Source: G965232465 sp965276005 (GTDB taxonomy: Bacteria > Pseudomonadota > Alphaproteobacteria > JAQWUY01). From it: DNA of 64,000 bases. The notes beneath the pieces are model-generated. The model was not told where the DNA came from, searched no databases, and was given only the letters and a program-made list of their open reading frames with translations. The stretch is taken from the NCBI GenBank assembly GCA_965276005.1, contig OZ254962.1:1984001-2048000 (forward strand). Direction: 5' to 3'. Position 1 is the stretch's first letter, and each line of letters opens with the position of its first letter. Made by a program: the position numbers and the translations under genes. This document shows positions 8,253 through 18,062 of the stretch, one piece after another.

Positions 8253-9152
8253 TTATTTGAATAAATTCTCATTTTCACAGCAAAAATCGATAAAATCCCG
8301 TCCAGATTCATGCATCGACGGTCCAATGGCATTGACCACATGTATCGAGGACGGCAGTACGGTTTCTTGTAACGGTATCGATACAACCCGCTTGCCATCG
8401 TAAGTCATGTTGTTACCGGTATCGGTTGCCAGTAAGGAAATGCCTTGATTATGTCCCACCAACCCCCGTACCATCTCGATACTGGAGACGCTGTGTGCTA
8501 CATTTAGGGTCAAGTTGTTTTGGGTAAACAAATTGGTAAAGTACTTTTGTGATACTTTGACATTTAACAAAATAAAGGGATATTTAGATAATTCTTGCAG
8601 AGATACGGATTCACATGTTGCCAACGGATGTTGTTGGGCAACGATGGCTTTCGGTTGTAAATCGAGAATTTTACGGGCATACACAGAATCTGGTAAATCA
8701 AATTGGTATACGATGATAATATCCAGATCCCCTTCCAGCAACTGGGTCATAAGGGTTTCTTGTTCGCCTTCGACGATGGTTACTTTTTTATCGGGATATT
8801 TTTGTTTGTAGGCACCGATGAGATTGGGAATAATTCGTGGGGCAAAAGTGGCATAACAGCCCACCCGCAAAGGCATATTATGCACCCGGTGTTGAAACCA
8901 ATCTTGAAATTCGTTGGCTTGCTGTAATAGCACGCTTGCCCGCTGATAAAATTTTTGCCCAAACGGGGTCAGCGATACCCCTTGAGCGTGATGGCGGATA
9001 AACAACGGGGTTTCCAGCTGTTGTTCCAATAAACCAATCGCCTTAGAAATAGACGGTTGCGATATATTTAAGTCCCGTGCCGCTTTTGCCAGCGACCCAT
9101 ATTTTGCCACCAAGCAAAAATACAATAGCTGTTTTAGGGTATATTTTAACAT
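8253..9152 (-). CDS. LysR-family transcriptional regulator
   Basis: A 299-residue LTTR with an N-terminal winged helix-turn-helix (residues about 5-62; the SLAKAARDLNISQPSISKAI recognition region is intact) and a periplasmic-binding-protein-like effector domain from about residue 90. It lies on the same strand as, and upstream of, the monooxygenase/deacetylase pair, with 147 bp between them. It also lies downstream of the GMC oxidoreductase. Its targets are probably one of these two neighbours. The effector is unknown. Confidence 0.95.
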   Translation of the reverse strand: MLKYTLKQLLYFCLVAKYGSLAKAARDLNISQPSISKAIGLLEQQLETPLFIRHHAQGVSLTPFGQKFYQRASVLLQQANEFQDWFQHRVHNMPLRVGCYATFAPRIIPNLIGAYKQKYPDKKVTIVEGEQETLMTQLLEGDLDIIIVYQFDLPDSVYARKILDLQPKAIVAQQHPLATCESVSLQELSKYPFILLNVKVSQKYFTNLFTQNNLTLNVAHSVSSIEMVRGLVGHNQGISLLATDTGNNMTYDGKRVVSIPLQETVLPSSIHVVNAIGPSMHESGRDFIDFCCENENLFK

Positions 9153-9198
9153 GTGTTGTAAGCCTTTGTATTCGTGTTAAAAAAAGTGTCCGTGCCGA

Positions 9199-10797
9199 TT
9201 ATACCGCATTGAGAATATATCTGGCACCCTTTTCGCCAATCATCATCGCTGGGGCATTGGTATTACCGCTGGTAATTGTCGGCATAATAGAAGTATCACA
9301 TACCCGTAATCCTTGCACCCCGTATACTTGTAATGTATTATCGACCACTGCCATCGGGTCATCGGCGGTACCCATTTTACAAGTCCCCGCCGGGTGATAT
9401 ACGGTTTCCGCACAACTTTTTACAAAATCGTACAGGGATTCTGTGTCTGTTTGTGTGGGCGATAAAATCTTTTTTGTGTGTTGTGCCAGAGATGGGGATG
9501 CAAAAATTTCCAACACCTTTTGTACACCTGCAACCAATATTTTAGTGTCCGCATCGTCGTTTAAGGATCCCGCATCAAACACAGCGGGACATGTGGGATC
9601 GGCAGATTGAATTTTGACACTGCCCCGGGATTTAGGGCGTAGAAAACACACGGTTGCCGACAATCCGTGCATTTTGGTATTTTGGCTGTTATGCACACCG
9701 TCTAGTAGGTAGGGCAGGATATGAAATTGGGCATCGGCACCAAACGGGTCGTTCGATACATTGATAAATCCGCCCGTTTCAAGCACGGTCGATGTCATAA
9801 CCCCCGTTTTTGTTAAGATATATTGTAGCATGTTACGAATCGCTTTAAACCCTTTGTTTTCACCGTAAAAAGAAATAGGTTTGTTTATTGCGGCGGTTAC
9901 ATTAACCAACAAGTGGTCTTGGTAATTTTCCCCCACACCGGTTAAATCGGATATACATTCGATACCGTGTTGTTGTAACAATGCCCTATCGCCAATACCC
10001 GATAGCTGTAACAAACGGGGGCTTTCGATGGCACCGGCACAGACGACTATTTCGCCCGCACAGGCGATATATTCGCCACTTTCCAGTGTAACCCCACAGA
10101 CCTTATGGGCTTTATGGGCTTTGTTGTTTTTAAAGTGCATTTTTGCCACTTTGCACTGGGTGCGAATGGTTAGGTTTTTGCGGTGTTTAATTGGTTTTAA
10201 AAACGCTGTTGCTGCACTGCACCGCTTGGCGTTGCCTGTGGTGGTTTGGTAAAATCCGACTCCGTCTTGGCACGCCCCGTTAAAATCGTCATTATATGTG
10301 AGCCCCGCTTCTTGTCCCGCTTTGACAAAGGCAGAACTGAGGGCATTGGTATAGCGGCGATCCGATACCTTTAATTCCCCACTGGTACCGTGATAGGCGT
10401 CACTGAAGCGTTGGTTGTTTTCCAAGTCTTTGTATACGGGCAAAACATCTTTATATGACCAGCCCGTATTGCCCAATTTTTCCCATAAATCATAATCGTT
10501 TTTATTGCCCCGAATATAACACATAGAATTTACCGAACTGCCGCCGCCCAAGACTTTTCCCTGTGGCACGACTTGGCATCTGCCATTGATTTTGTCGCTG
10601 GGGGTGCTGGTATAGTTGATAACATCCCTGCCTTTTTCCACGACTCTATAGAACGACCCGGGGATATGAATCCAAAAATCAGAATCTTTGCGACCGGATT
10701 CTAATAACAAAACCTTGTGTGCGGGGTTAGCGGACAAACGATTCGCCACCACACACCCCGAAGCCCCACCGCCGATGATAATATATGTGTATGCCAT
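9199..10797 (-). CDS. GMC-family oxidoreductase (choline dehydrogenase-like)
   Basis: An FAD-dependent alcohol dehydrogenase/oxidase of 532 residues starting at the ATG at 10797. GGGASG at residues 9-14 is the FAD motif, and GKVLGGGSSVNSM is the first GMC signature. GAIESPRLLQLSGIG is the second, and HPAGTCKMG with the late GNTNAP supplies the active-site His and Asn. Related enzymes oxidise choline, polyols or other primary alcohols at the membrane or in the cytoplasm. It follows the polyamine importer after a 68-bp gap holding a large hairpin and is probably its last operon member. It may oxidise an imported amino-alcohol, but that is inference. Confidence 0.92.
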   Translation of the reverse strand: MAYTYIIIGGGASGCVVANRLSANPAHKVLLLESGRKDSDFWIHIPGSFYRVVEKGRDVINYTSTPSDKINGRCQVVPQGKVLGGGSSVNSMCYIRGNKNDYDLWEKLGNTGWSYKDVLPVYKDLENNQRFSDAYHGTSGELKVSDRRYTNALSSAFVKAGQEAGLTYNDDFNGACQDGVGFYQTTTGNAKRCSAATAFLKPIKHRKNLTIRTQCKVAKMHFKNNKAHKAHKVCGVTLESGEYIACAGEIVVCAGAIESPRLLQLSGIGDRALLQQHGIECISDLTGVGENYQDHLLVNVTAAINKPISFYGENKGFKAIRNMLQYILTKTGVMTSTVLETGGFINVSNDPFGADAQFHILPYLLDGVHNSQNTKMHGLSATVCFLRPKSRGSVKIQSADPTCPAVFDAGSLNDDADTKILVAGVQKVLEIFASPSLAQHTKKILSPTQTDTESLYDFVKSCAETVYHPAGTCKMGTADDPMAVVDNTLQVYGVQGLRVCDTSIMPTITSGNTNAPAMMIGEKGARYILNAV

Positions 10798-10818
10798 AAG
10801 TGTATTTTTCACGGTACA

Positions 10819-10858
10819 ACACGCAAACAAGGGGGCAATAGCCCCCCTGTTGGTGTGT
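10819..10858 (-). terminator. Long GC-rich hairpin after the potD-type gene
   Basis: Nested pairing: ACAC/TGTG, AACA/TGTT and GGGGGC/GCCCCC around an AATA loop. There is no following T run on the minus strand, so a partial terminator or 3'-end stabiliser between the binding-protein gene and the GMC oxidoreductase is more likely than a full stop. Similar hairpins follow the two other binding-protein genes in the window. Confidence 0.5.
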
Positions 10859-10864
10859 TTTGAT

Positions 10865-11887
10865 TTATTGCATTAACGAAGTCCATACTTTGTCGACCAG
10901 CTTTTGTGCCGCAGGGGAACACGCTTTCGACATTTTAACGGGCACCGTTGGGTAAATTTCCGGTGCGTTGCCCGGATTTGCGGTGAGTTTTGGAATGTCT
11001 AGCTTGATGGCAAAATCATGCCCATACATATTCGACCACTCGGTGGCAATATCCATTTGCGACATAAAGTTAATAAACTTTTTCGCTCCGGATATATTGG
11101 TGGCACCTTGCGGAATAACCGCTGAATCGACCCAGCCTACAAGCCCTTCTTTGGGCATGGCATATTCCACATTTAAGTTGGATTTTGTCCGGGCTTTGAT
11201 CGATTCCCCGTCCCACCAAGAGGTCGCATATACTTCCCCAGATCCGATGCGGTCACGAATGTTGTCGTTGGTGTAAATTGCAACAAAATCTTTTTGTCTC
11301 TTTAACAGTTCGTAGACTTTTTTCATATCTGCACTGCTTTCTGTACAGTATTCGATACCTAGGTAATTTTGTGCCGCAGGAATGACTTCATCAGGGGCGG
11401 CGAATACGGCGATTTTGCCTTTTAGTGCCGCCGGGGGCTCGAAGAAGTACTGCCAAGAATCGATCGGTCCTTTGTAATAATCACGGTTTACCGTATAGCC
11501 GGCACTGCCGTACGCAAACGGTACAGAGTATGTGTTTTGTGGATCCCACCAGCGTCCCTTGTATGCGTCTCGGATACGGTTGTATGCGGGTTCTTTTTTG
11601 GCATAAATGGGCAGCAATAATCCCTCATCGATCATGATTTTTACGAAGTGTTGCGATGGGAATGCAATGTCATAATTGGTACCCCCCGCTTTTAATTTCG
11701 ACAACAGTTCTTCGTTGGAAGTATAGCCATCGATAATTACTTCGATGCCCGTTTGCCTAGTGAATTTGTCTAAAATAGCCGGTTCAATAGATTGCGACCA
11801 TGCGTATACATTGATTTTTTCGGCAATCGCCATACTGGCGGTGCCCAGTGCCACAATAGCACTACATACAGTTAATAATTTTTTCAT
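10865..11887 (-). CDS. potD: Polyamine-type ABC transporter substrate-binding protein
   Basis: A periplasmic binding protein of the spermidine/putrescine cluster, 340 residues. Residues 1-22 form a signal peptide (MKKLLTV...SMAIA, cleavage before EKINVYAWS). The INVYAWSQSIEP start, the YDIAFPS motif and the SWWDGESIKA segment are typical of PotD/PotF proteins. It is transcribed after potA, potB and potC and sits before a hairpin. The ligand could be putrescine, spermidine or another diamine, and sequence alone does not decide. Confidence 0.93.
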   Translation of the reverse strand: MKKLLTVCSAIVALGTASMAIAEKINVYAWSQSIEPAILDKFTRQTGIEVIIDGYTSNEELLSKLKAGGTNYDIAFPSQHFVKIMIDEGLLLPIYAKKEPAYNRIRDAYKGRWWDPQNTYSVPFAYGSAGYTVNRDYYKGPIDSWQYFFEPPAALKGKIAVFAAPDEVIPAAQNYLGIEYCTESSADMKKVYELLKRQKDFVAIYTNDNIRDRIGSGEVYATSWWDGESIKARTKSNLNVEYAMPKEGLVGWVDSAVIPQGATNISGAKKFINFMSQMDIATEWSNMYGHDFAIKLDIPKLTANPGNAPEIYPTVPVKMSKACSPAAQKLVDKVWTSLMQ

Positions 11888-11933
11888 AAGAGTGTCCTTC
11901 TCGTTCTAAAAATCTTGCTTCCTTGTGAAGCCG

Positions 11934-12731
11934 TTAAATTTTCTTTAATTTATTGTTGGTATAAATTAAAGAAAATGCGATGGTTACAACACATAATGAA
12001 ACCCCCATTATGATTGTAGAAATAGCGTTTAACTCAGGCGTAACCCCCATTTTCACCAAAGAAAATATATACACAGGCAAGGTGGTAGCACCGCCCCCTG
12101 ATACCATCATACTGGTGATAAAGTCGTCCATAGAAATAATAAAGCTGAGCATTGCCCCGGCAAATATTCCCGGCATTAACAACGGCACCGTCACCAGCCT
12201 AAAGGTCGTCCAAGTGTTGGCGTATAAATCGTATGCGGCTTGTTCCATTTCTTTGTTCATGCCTTGCAGTCTAGCACGAATCGGCAAAAACGCAAATGGT
12301 GTGCAAAAGGTCGCATGGGCAATGATGAGTTTTATCATACTGTTACGAAGTCCCATTTGCGAAAAGAATATCAGCACAGATACGGCAAGGACAATCTCCG
12401 GCACCAACAAAGGCAACTGAATAATCGTTTCCGATAGGTGGGCGTTTTTACGCATACGGCTTCTGTCCAGCAACAGGGCGGATATAACCGATATGCTGGT
12501 GGCAATCACAGTGGCAAAAAAGGCAACGGTCAAAGACACTTTCACCGACCGTATTAACGCTTTATTTTCGAAAGCGGATTCAAACCACCGCAGGGAAAAA
12601 CCGCCCCATTGGGATACGACTTCATTGGCATTAAAGGAATAATACACCACCACGCCAACAGGTATGTATAAAAATGCAAAAAACAACACAGTTACAACGG
12701 AAAATATTTTGTATTCGGTGGGGCGGGTCAT
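11934..12731 (-). CDS. potC: Polyamine-type ABC transporter permease (PotC)
   Basis: The second inner-membrane permease, 265 residues and about six helices. The cytoplasmic EAA loop is visible as EQAAYDLYANTW followed by LVTVPLLMPGIFAG. The ATG at 12731 lies four bases after the potB stop and is preferred to an upstream in-frame codon inside potB. It forms the channel with PotB. Confidence 0.93.
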   Translation of the reverse strand: MTRPTEYKIFSVVTVLFFAFLYIPVGVVVYYSFNANEVVSQWGGFSLRWFESAFENKALIRSVKVSLTVAFFATVIATSISVISALLLDRSRMRKNAHLSETIIQLPLLVPEIVLAVSVLIFFSQMGLRNSMIKLIIAHATFCTPFAFLPIRARLQGMNKEMEQAAYDLYANTWTTFRLVTVPLLMPGIFAGAMLSFIISMDDFITSMMVSGGGATTLPVYIFSLVKMGVTPELNAISTIIMGVSLCVVTIAFSLIYTNNKLKKI

Positions 12732-12735
12732 GTGT

Positions 12736-13611
12736 TTATACCTCTCGTTGGGGGGTGTTGCGGGCGTTGATGGCAATAATAGTCAGGGCAATTACCAACA
12801 GCACCACCGCCAGCGTGGATCCAAACGACCAGTTGCGGGCAACGCCAAACTGCATTTGGATAAGATTGCCCAGCATCATTTTTTTACCGCCCCCCAATAA
12901 CATGGGTTCCAGCACAGTGCCCAAGTTGGGAATAAATACCAAGATAAACCCTGCATAAATCCCCGCTTTACACAGCGGTAAAATGACCTTAAACAATACC
13001 CGCATTTTGCTTGCGTATAAATCCTGTGCGGCTTCGATGTAGGTGTTATCGAGCTTTTCGATACTGGCATAAATAGGTAAGATAACTAAGGGGACATAGC
13101 TGTACACCATACCCGTTGCGGTGGCAACATTGTTGTATAAAAATGTCCCCACATTGTCAACCAGCCCGACACTGCGTAAACTGCGTTCTAATACCCCTTC
13201 GTCTGCCAAGATAATCAACCACGCATACACTCGAATAATCATGTTAATCCAAAATGGTAAAGTCACCAAATATAACAGTATATTTTTGACTCTGCTTGTG
13301 CGGCGGGAAATATAATAGGCAACCGGAAATCCCAACAACACACATATACTTGTGGCAATAAACGCCAGCACCACACTACGAACAATCACCCACACATATA
13401 CCGGGTTAAAGACGAGGTTTTCATCCCAATCGGTTACATACAGCAGCTGTACATAGGAATCCAATGAAAATATATGCTTAAAGCCCCCGTACGGATCCGA
13501 TGACATGAACGATACATATATCATTATCACAATCGGAACAACCGCAAAAATACCGATTAAAACATAAGCCGGCATCATGCCTAACAAGGGAAGGGAAATT
13601 CTGTTTTTCAT
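12736..13611 (-). CDS. potB: Polyamine-type ABC transporter permease (PotB)
   Basis: The first inner-membrane permease, 291 residues and six predicted helices. The EAA loop reads IEAAQDLYASKM followed by KVILPLCKAGIYAGF. The potA stop ends two bases before its ATG at 13611, so translation of the importer genes is tightly coupled. Confidence 0.93.
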   Translation of the reverse strand: MKNRISLPLLGMMPAYVLIGIFAVVPIVIMIYVSFMSSDPYGGFKHIFSLDSYVQLLYVTDWDENLVFNPVYVWVIVRSVVLAFIATSICVLLGFPVAYYISRRTSRVKNILLYLVTLPFWINMIIRVYAWLIILADEGVLERSLRSVGLVDNVGTFLYNNVATATGMVYSYVPLVILPIYASIEKLDNTYIEAAQDLYASKMRVLFKVILPLCKAGIYAGFILVFIPNLGTVLEPMLLGGGKKMMLGNLIQMQFGVARNWSFGSTLAVVLLVIALTIIAINARNTPQREV

Positions 13612-13613
13612 AC

Positions 13614-14696
13614 CTACTCCCCCAATACCCGTATGGAACTCAGCTTAAAGCCAATGGTTATGGTGCTGTTTAAGGCGTATGTTTCTTGGTTTGATATGCG
13701 GTTGCGATGGGACAGACACAGCTCGATACCGTTGTCCAATCTTACCCGATATTGAGAATATCCGCCCATGTAGCTGCTGTGGATAACGGTGGCATTAAAA
13801 GTGTGTGTGTCGCTGTCATCGGTAACCGATATTTTTTCAGGTCGTAGCGATATAACCACGCCCTGTTGGTTTTTGACAATGTGAGTAGCTGTGTGTGTCG
13901 CCGGCAGTGTAAAGGTGCCAATCGGGGTTTCTACGGTGGTGACTGTGTCTGATACGGCGACAACTTTGGCGTCTAAGAAATTGGTTTCGCCAATAAAATC
14001 GGCAACAAATTTATTGGCGGGATTTTCAAATATATCCCGTGGCGATCCGATTTGCTGTACGCATCCATTAGACAGCACACAAATACGGTCGGACATGTCC
14101 AAAGCCTCTTCTTGGTCGTGGGTAACAAATACGAATGTAACCCCAGATTTTTGTTGAATTTGCCGCAATTCCTCACGCATTTTTTGCCGCAACTTTAAAT
14201 CGAGAGCCGATAGCGGTTCGTCTAATAACAGCACTTCGGGTTTGGGTGCCAACGCCCGCACTAAGGCAATGCGTTGCTTTTGCCCGCCCGATAGCTGTTC
14301 CGGATAGCGACTGCCAAAATCAGACATACTGACCATGTCCAGCATCTCATCGACCCGGGCGGATTGCCGTTGGGGTGTCCACTTTAACATCTTTAAGGGA
14401 AAGGCAATATTGTCCCGCAAGGTCATATGGGGAAACAGGGCATAACTTTGAAATACGGTGTTAATCGGGCGTTTGTAAGGGGGGACACCGGTCATATCTT
14501 TACCGTGTACGGACAATGTCCCTGCGGTGGGGTTTTCAAACCCAGCAATAATCCGTAACAAAGTGGTTTTGCCACAGCCACTGGGTCCCAGCAAAGTAAA
14601 AAATTCGTTGTCTTTAATCGACAAACTGACATCGTCTAAGGCAACAAATTTGCCAAAGTGTTTGTGTATGTTTTTGAATTCCACCGCCAGTGACAT
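13614..14696 (-). CDS. potA: Polyamine-type ABC transporter ATP-binding protein (PotA)
   Basis: The ATPase that powers the PotBC permease, 360 residues. Walker A GPSGCGKT is at 37-44, the Q-loop at VFQSYALFPH, signature LSGGQ at 135-139, and Walker B with the catalytic Glu at LLLDE, 156-160. The switch histidine follows in VTHDQEEA. A C-terminal TOBE regulatory domain begins around residue 240. It is the first gene of potA-potB-potC-potD-GMC oxidoreductase. Confidence 0.95.
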   Translation of the reverse strand: MSLAVEFKNIHKHFGKFVALDDVSLSIKDNEFFTLLGPSGCGKTTLLRIIAGFENPTAGTLSVHGKDMTGVPPYKRPINTVFQSYALFPHMTLRDNIAFPLKMLKWTPQRQSARVDEMLDMVSMSDFGSRYPEQLSGGQKQRIALVRALAPKPEVLLLDEPLSALDLKLRQKMREELRQIQQKSGVTFVFVTHDQEEALDMSDRICVLSNGCVQQIGSPRDIFENPANKFVADFIGETNFLDAKVVAVSDTVTTVETPIGTFTLPATHTATHIVKNQQGVVISLRPEKISVTDDSDTHTFNATVIHSSYMGGYSQYRVRLDNGIELCLSHRNRISNQETYALNSTITIGFKLSSIRVLGE

Positions 14697-15074
14697 CGCT
14701 TATGTTCCCCTATTGCCATGTTTTTGTATGTTGCTGTTATCGTTGCATGCCTTAGATTGTAAAGTAAATAAGGTGTGAAATACAATCAAATAAATATAAG
14801 CAAATGATAGCCAAAAGTTAGTTTAAAGCGGTTTAAAATGAAAAATATTTAATCTATGTGCCTATTTTTGTACCATGCCCCGTGAAAAAGTGCTTAAAAT
14901 AGAGCATTATTTATAAAAATGTTTTTCATTTTCGTTTTGATTAACTTTTGCCTATGCAGGGCACCCCTTTATGTTTGTTTTAAAAGGATTTTACTTGTGC
15001 TATATGTTTAAGTATATATTATGCACGCATATTTTACCGCATGTTTTACTACTGAGTACAAAAGGGAGAATACC
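14697..15074. promoter_or_regulatory. AT-rich divergent control region between potA and the aminotransferase
   Basis: About 380 bp without a gene, separating two divergent amine-related operons. For the plus strand a moderate promoter is TTGTGC (14995-15000), 16 bp, TATTAT (15017-15022), giving a leader of about 45 nt to the AAAGGGAG ribosome site. I see no convincing consensus promoter for potA and no clear palindromic operator, although shared control by one regulator is likely from the layout. Confidence 0.4.
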
Positions 15075-16469
15075 ATGTCTATCAACGATTTAAAACAGCA
15101 AATTTGGCAAAAAGACAAAGATCACTTTATCCATCCGTGGAGCGAATTCGAAACTTTTAAACAACATGGGTCGCTGGTCATGGAAAGCGGCAAGGGATCG
15201 TTCGTATACGACATCGATGGCAATGCGTATTTGGACGGTATCGCCGGCTTGTGGTGCGTCAATATTGGTTATGGCAGAACCGAATTAGCGGAGGCGTCGA
15301 AAAAACAGATGGAAAAGCTGTGTTATTACTCGATGTTTGGTCACCACGCCACCGAACCGGGGGCGTTTTTATCGGCACAGCTGTGCGACCTTGCCCCCGA
15401 CCACATAAACCATGTGCATTATGCACTGAGCGGATCGGCGGCAAATGACAGTGCTATTCGTATCATTCACCATTACTTTAACCGTCTGGGCAAGCCAGAA
15501 AAGAAACATGTCATTTCCCGAAAAGACGCCTATCACGGCAGCACATATCTTGCCATGTCGATGACGGGTATCGAAGAAGACCATATCGACTTTACCATCG
15601 AAGACAAATGGGTACATCATATCTCCGCCCCCAACATGTACCGCCGACCTGAAGGAACAGAAAATTTGGATGACACCGCATACTGTGATTTCCTAGTCGA
15701 CGAATTTGAGCAAAAGATTCTCGACATTGGTGCGGAAAAAGTAGCGGCATTTATTGCCGAACCAATTATGGGGGCGGGCGGTGTCATTGTTGCCCCCGAT
15801 GGATACCACAAAAAGATGTGGGATATGTGTCAAAAGTACGGGGTAAAATATGTATCGGACGAAGTCGTTACCGCTTTTGGGCGGCTTGGGCATATGTTTG
15901 CGTCTGAAACCGTATTCGGCATTAAACCAGATATTATCACTATCGCCAAGGGGGTAACCTCTGGCTATATCCCATTGGGGGCGACTATGGTATCGGATGA
16001 AATATACGAAGTTATCAGCCAACCCCGGGGCGGCTTGGTGTTTACGCATGGGTTTACTTATTCGGGACACCCCGTATCCTGTGCGGTAGCGTTGGAAAAT
16101 ATCCGCATTATACAAGACGAAAACATGTGCGGCCACATTAAACAAGTGGGACCGTACCTGGAAAATCGCCTCAAACAGTTAAAAGATCTGGATTTAATCG
16201 GCGATGTCCGGGGCAGTCACTTTATGATATGCTTGGAAAGTGTCCAAAACAAACACACCAAACAGCTGTTCCCCATTGCCGTAAATGTCGGTGGCAGGGT
16301 ATCAAAATACGCCCAACAAGACGGGGTTTTGGTACGCCCCATTGGGCATAAAAATGTCATTTCCCCACCGCTGACCTTTACTAGGGAACAGATCGACAAG
16401 CTGGTCGATACCGTACACAGCAGCATTTTAAAAGTACAAGACGATTTAAGCAAAGAAAACTTATGGTAA
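15075..16469 (+). CDS. Class III (omega) aminotransferase, PLP-dependent
   Basis: A 464-residue fold-type I aminotransferase related to putrescine-, beta-alanine- or taurine-pyruvate transaminases. The FVYDIDGNAYLDGIAGLWCVNIGYGR start, the DAYHGSTYLAMSMTG segment and the AEPIMGAGGVIVAP block are family marks. IITIAKGVTSGYIPLGA carries the PLP lysine. The ATG at 15075 follows AAAGGGAGAA; an earlier in-frame ATG at 15021 has no ribosome site. It is the first gene of an operon with an aldehyde dehydrogenase, which would oxidise the aldehyde formed by deamination. The amine substrate is unproven. Confidence 0.93.
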   Translation: MSINDLKQQIWQKDKDHFIHPWSEFETFKQHGSLVMESGKGSFVYDIDGNAYLDGIAGLWCVNIGYGRTELAEASKKQMEKLCYYSMFGHHATEPGAFLSAQLCDLAPDHINHVHYALSGSAANDSAIRIIHHYFNRLGKPEKKHVISRKDAYHGSTYLAMSMTGIEEDHIDFTIEDKWVHHISAPNMYRRPEGTENLDDTAYCDFLVDEFEQKILDIGAEKVAAFIAEPIMGAGGVIVAPDGYHKKMWDMCQKYGVKYVSDEVVTAFGRLGHMFASETVFGIKPDIITIAKGVTSGYIPLGATMVSDEIYEVISQPRGGLVFTHGFTYSGHPVSCAVALENIRIIQDENMCGHIKQVGPYLENRLKQLKDLDLIGDVRGSHFMICLESVQNKHTKQLFPIAVNVGGRVSKYAQQDGVLVRPIGHKNVISPPLTFTREQIDKLVDTVHSSILKVQDDLSKENLW

Positions 16470-16563
16470 CATATGATGTGGGAAGAGAATACAAAAGATG
16501 ACGACTTTAAAACACTTTTTCACCTTTCGGAATCGATACTAATAGGGCAAGGAGATACATGAG

Positions 16564-18057
16564 ATGAATACTTTAAAACACTGGCAATCTGTACAGGCAA
16601 AAACCATATTTCCCGATAAGATGTGTATTGGCGGCAAGTTTGTAGATGCCGTTTCAAAAAACACTTTCGATAACATAAACCCCGCCACCGGTGATATAAA
16701 CGCCCGTGTGGCAAAGGGCGATACGGACGATGTGGATAGGGCGGTACAATCGGCAAGACAGGCTTTTAATAGCGGCGTGTGGTCGGAACTACCTCCTTCG
16801 GACAGGAAAGCGGTACTGGTAAAGCTCGCCGATTTAATGATGGCACATGTGGAGGAATTGTCCGTACTGGAAACCTGTGATATGGGCAAACCGATTGGCG
16901 ATTCATCGACCATCGATATTCCCGGGGCGGCGGCAATTTTAAAGTGGCACGCCGAAGCCATCGACAAAATATATGACGAAGTCGCCCCCGTCGGCGGCGA
17001 TACCCAAGCCACCATCCGCCGCCAAGCGGTGGGCGTGGTAGCGGCGGTGGTACCGTGGAATTTCCCTCTCGATATGGCGATATGGAAGCTTGCCCCCGCC
17101 TTAGCGATGGGTAATGCGGTGATTGTCAAACCGTCAGAGGACTCCCCATCGACTATTTTGCGGGTTGCAGAACTGGCGATACAAGCGGGCGTTCCCGCCG
17201 GCGTGTTTAATGTGGTGACGGGGGGCGGCAGTACGGTCGGTAAAGCCTTAGGCGAACACATGGATATTGACTGTTTGGCGTTTACGGGCTCTACAGCGGT
17301 AGGCAAACAGTTTTTAAAGTATGCCGGCGATTCCAATATGAAAGCCGTATATTTAGAATGTGGCGGCAAGAGCCCGAATGTGATATTTGCCGATGCGGAC
17401 ATCGAAAGAGCGGCGGCAAAGGCGGCATTTGGTATCTTTTGGAATCAAGGGGAAGTGTGTTCCGCAAACAGCCGTATTTTGGTGGAAAAATCCATTAAAG
17501 ACGATTTTATCGCCGCCTTTCAAAAAGCCGCAAAAAACTGGTACCCCAACACGCCCTTAGACCCCACTTCGCCTGCGGGTTGTATCGTCAACAAGCAACA
17601 GTACGATACGATTATGGGCTATATTGCAGACGGAAAACAACAGGCGGAGTTGGTATTTGGCGGCGATAGTCTGACCATTGATGGGGTTAAGATGTATATT
17701 GCCCCGACTTTGTTCGATTGTTCGAACAACCACAGTGCAACGGTGTTGCAACAAGAAATTTTCGGACCTGTGGCGTCTTTGGTAACTTTTGAAAGCGAAC
17801 AGGAGGCGGTGAAAATTGCCAACGACAGCATCTATGGACTTGCCGCTAGCGTGTGGACAAACAGCTTGCAACGGGCACATCGCATGTCGCACAAAATTAC
17901 CGCCGGTACTGTGTCTGTCAACACGGTCGATGCGTTGTCGCCGATGACACCTTTTGGCGGCTTTAAACAATCGGGCTTTGGGCGGGATTTATCGCTACAT
18001 GCGTTTGATAAATACAGCCAACTTAAAACCGTGTGGATCGATTATTCTACGGATTAA
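16564..18057 (+). CDS. NAD(P)-dependent aldehyde dehydrogenase (PuuC/gamma-glutamyl-aminoaldehyde type)
   Basis: A 497-residue ALDH superfamily enzyme. PWNFPLDMAIWKLAPALAMGN is the NAD-binding entry, and ECGGKSPNVIF holds the general-base Glu near residue 268. NQGEVCSANSRI holds the nucleophilic Cys near 302. The C-terminal PFGGFKQSGFGRDLS block is like that of PuuC and related aminoaldehyde dehydrogenases. The start at 16564 has GGAG nine bases upstream. It follows the aminotransferase and precedes an M20 deacylase by five bases. Together they can turn a primary amine into a carboxylate. Confidence 0.94.
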   Translation: MNTLKHWQSVQAKTIFPDKMCIGGKFVDAVSKNTFDNINPATGDINARVAKGDTDDVDRAVQSARQAFNSGVWSELPPSDRKAVLVKLADLMMAHVEELSVLETCDMGKPIGDSSTIDIPGAAAILKWHAEAIDKIYDEVAPVGGDTQATIRRQAVGVVAAVVPWNFPLDMAIWKLAPALAMGNAVIVKPSEDSPSTILRVAELAIQAGVPAGVFNVVTGGGSTVGKALGEHMDIDCLAFTGSTAVGKQFLKYAGDSNMKAVYLECGGKSPNVIFADADIERAAAKAAFGIFWNQGEVCSANSRILVEKSIKDDFIAAFQKAAKNWYPNTPLDPTSPAGCIVNKQQYDTIMGYIADGKQQAELVFGGDSLTIDGVKMYIAPTLFDCSNNHSATVLQQEIFGPVASLVTFESEQEAVKIANDSIYGLAASVWTNSLQRAHRMSHKITAGTVSVNTVDALSPMTPFGGFKQSGFGRDLSLHAFDKYSQLKTVWIDYSTD

Positions 18058-18062
18058 AATCG

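Noticed and set aside
16539..17402. Long open frame on the minus strand inside the aldehyde dehydrogenase gene
   Set aside because: Antisense shadow of a clearly conserved enzyme. It has no homology or ribosome site. The same holds for long antisense frames at 38864-39637, 7638-8183 and 56712-57251.
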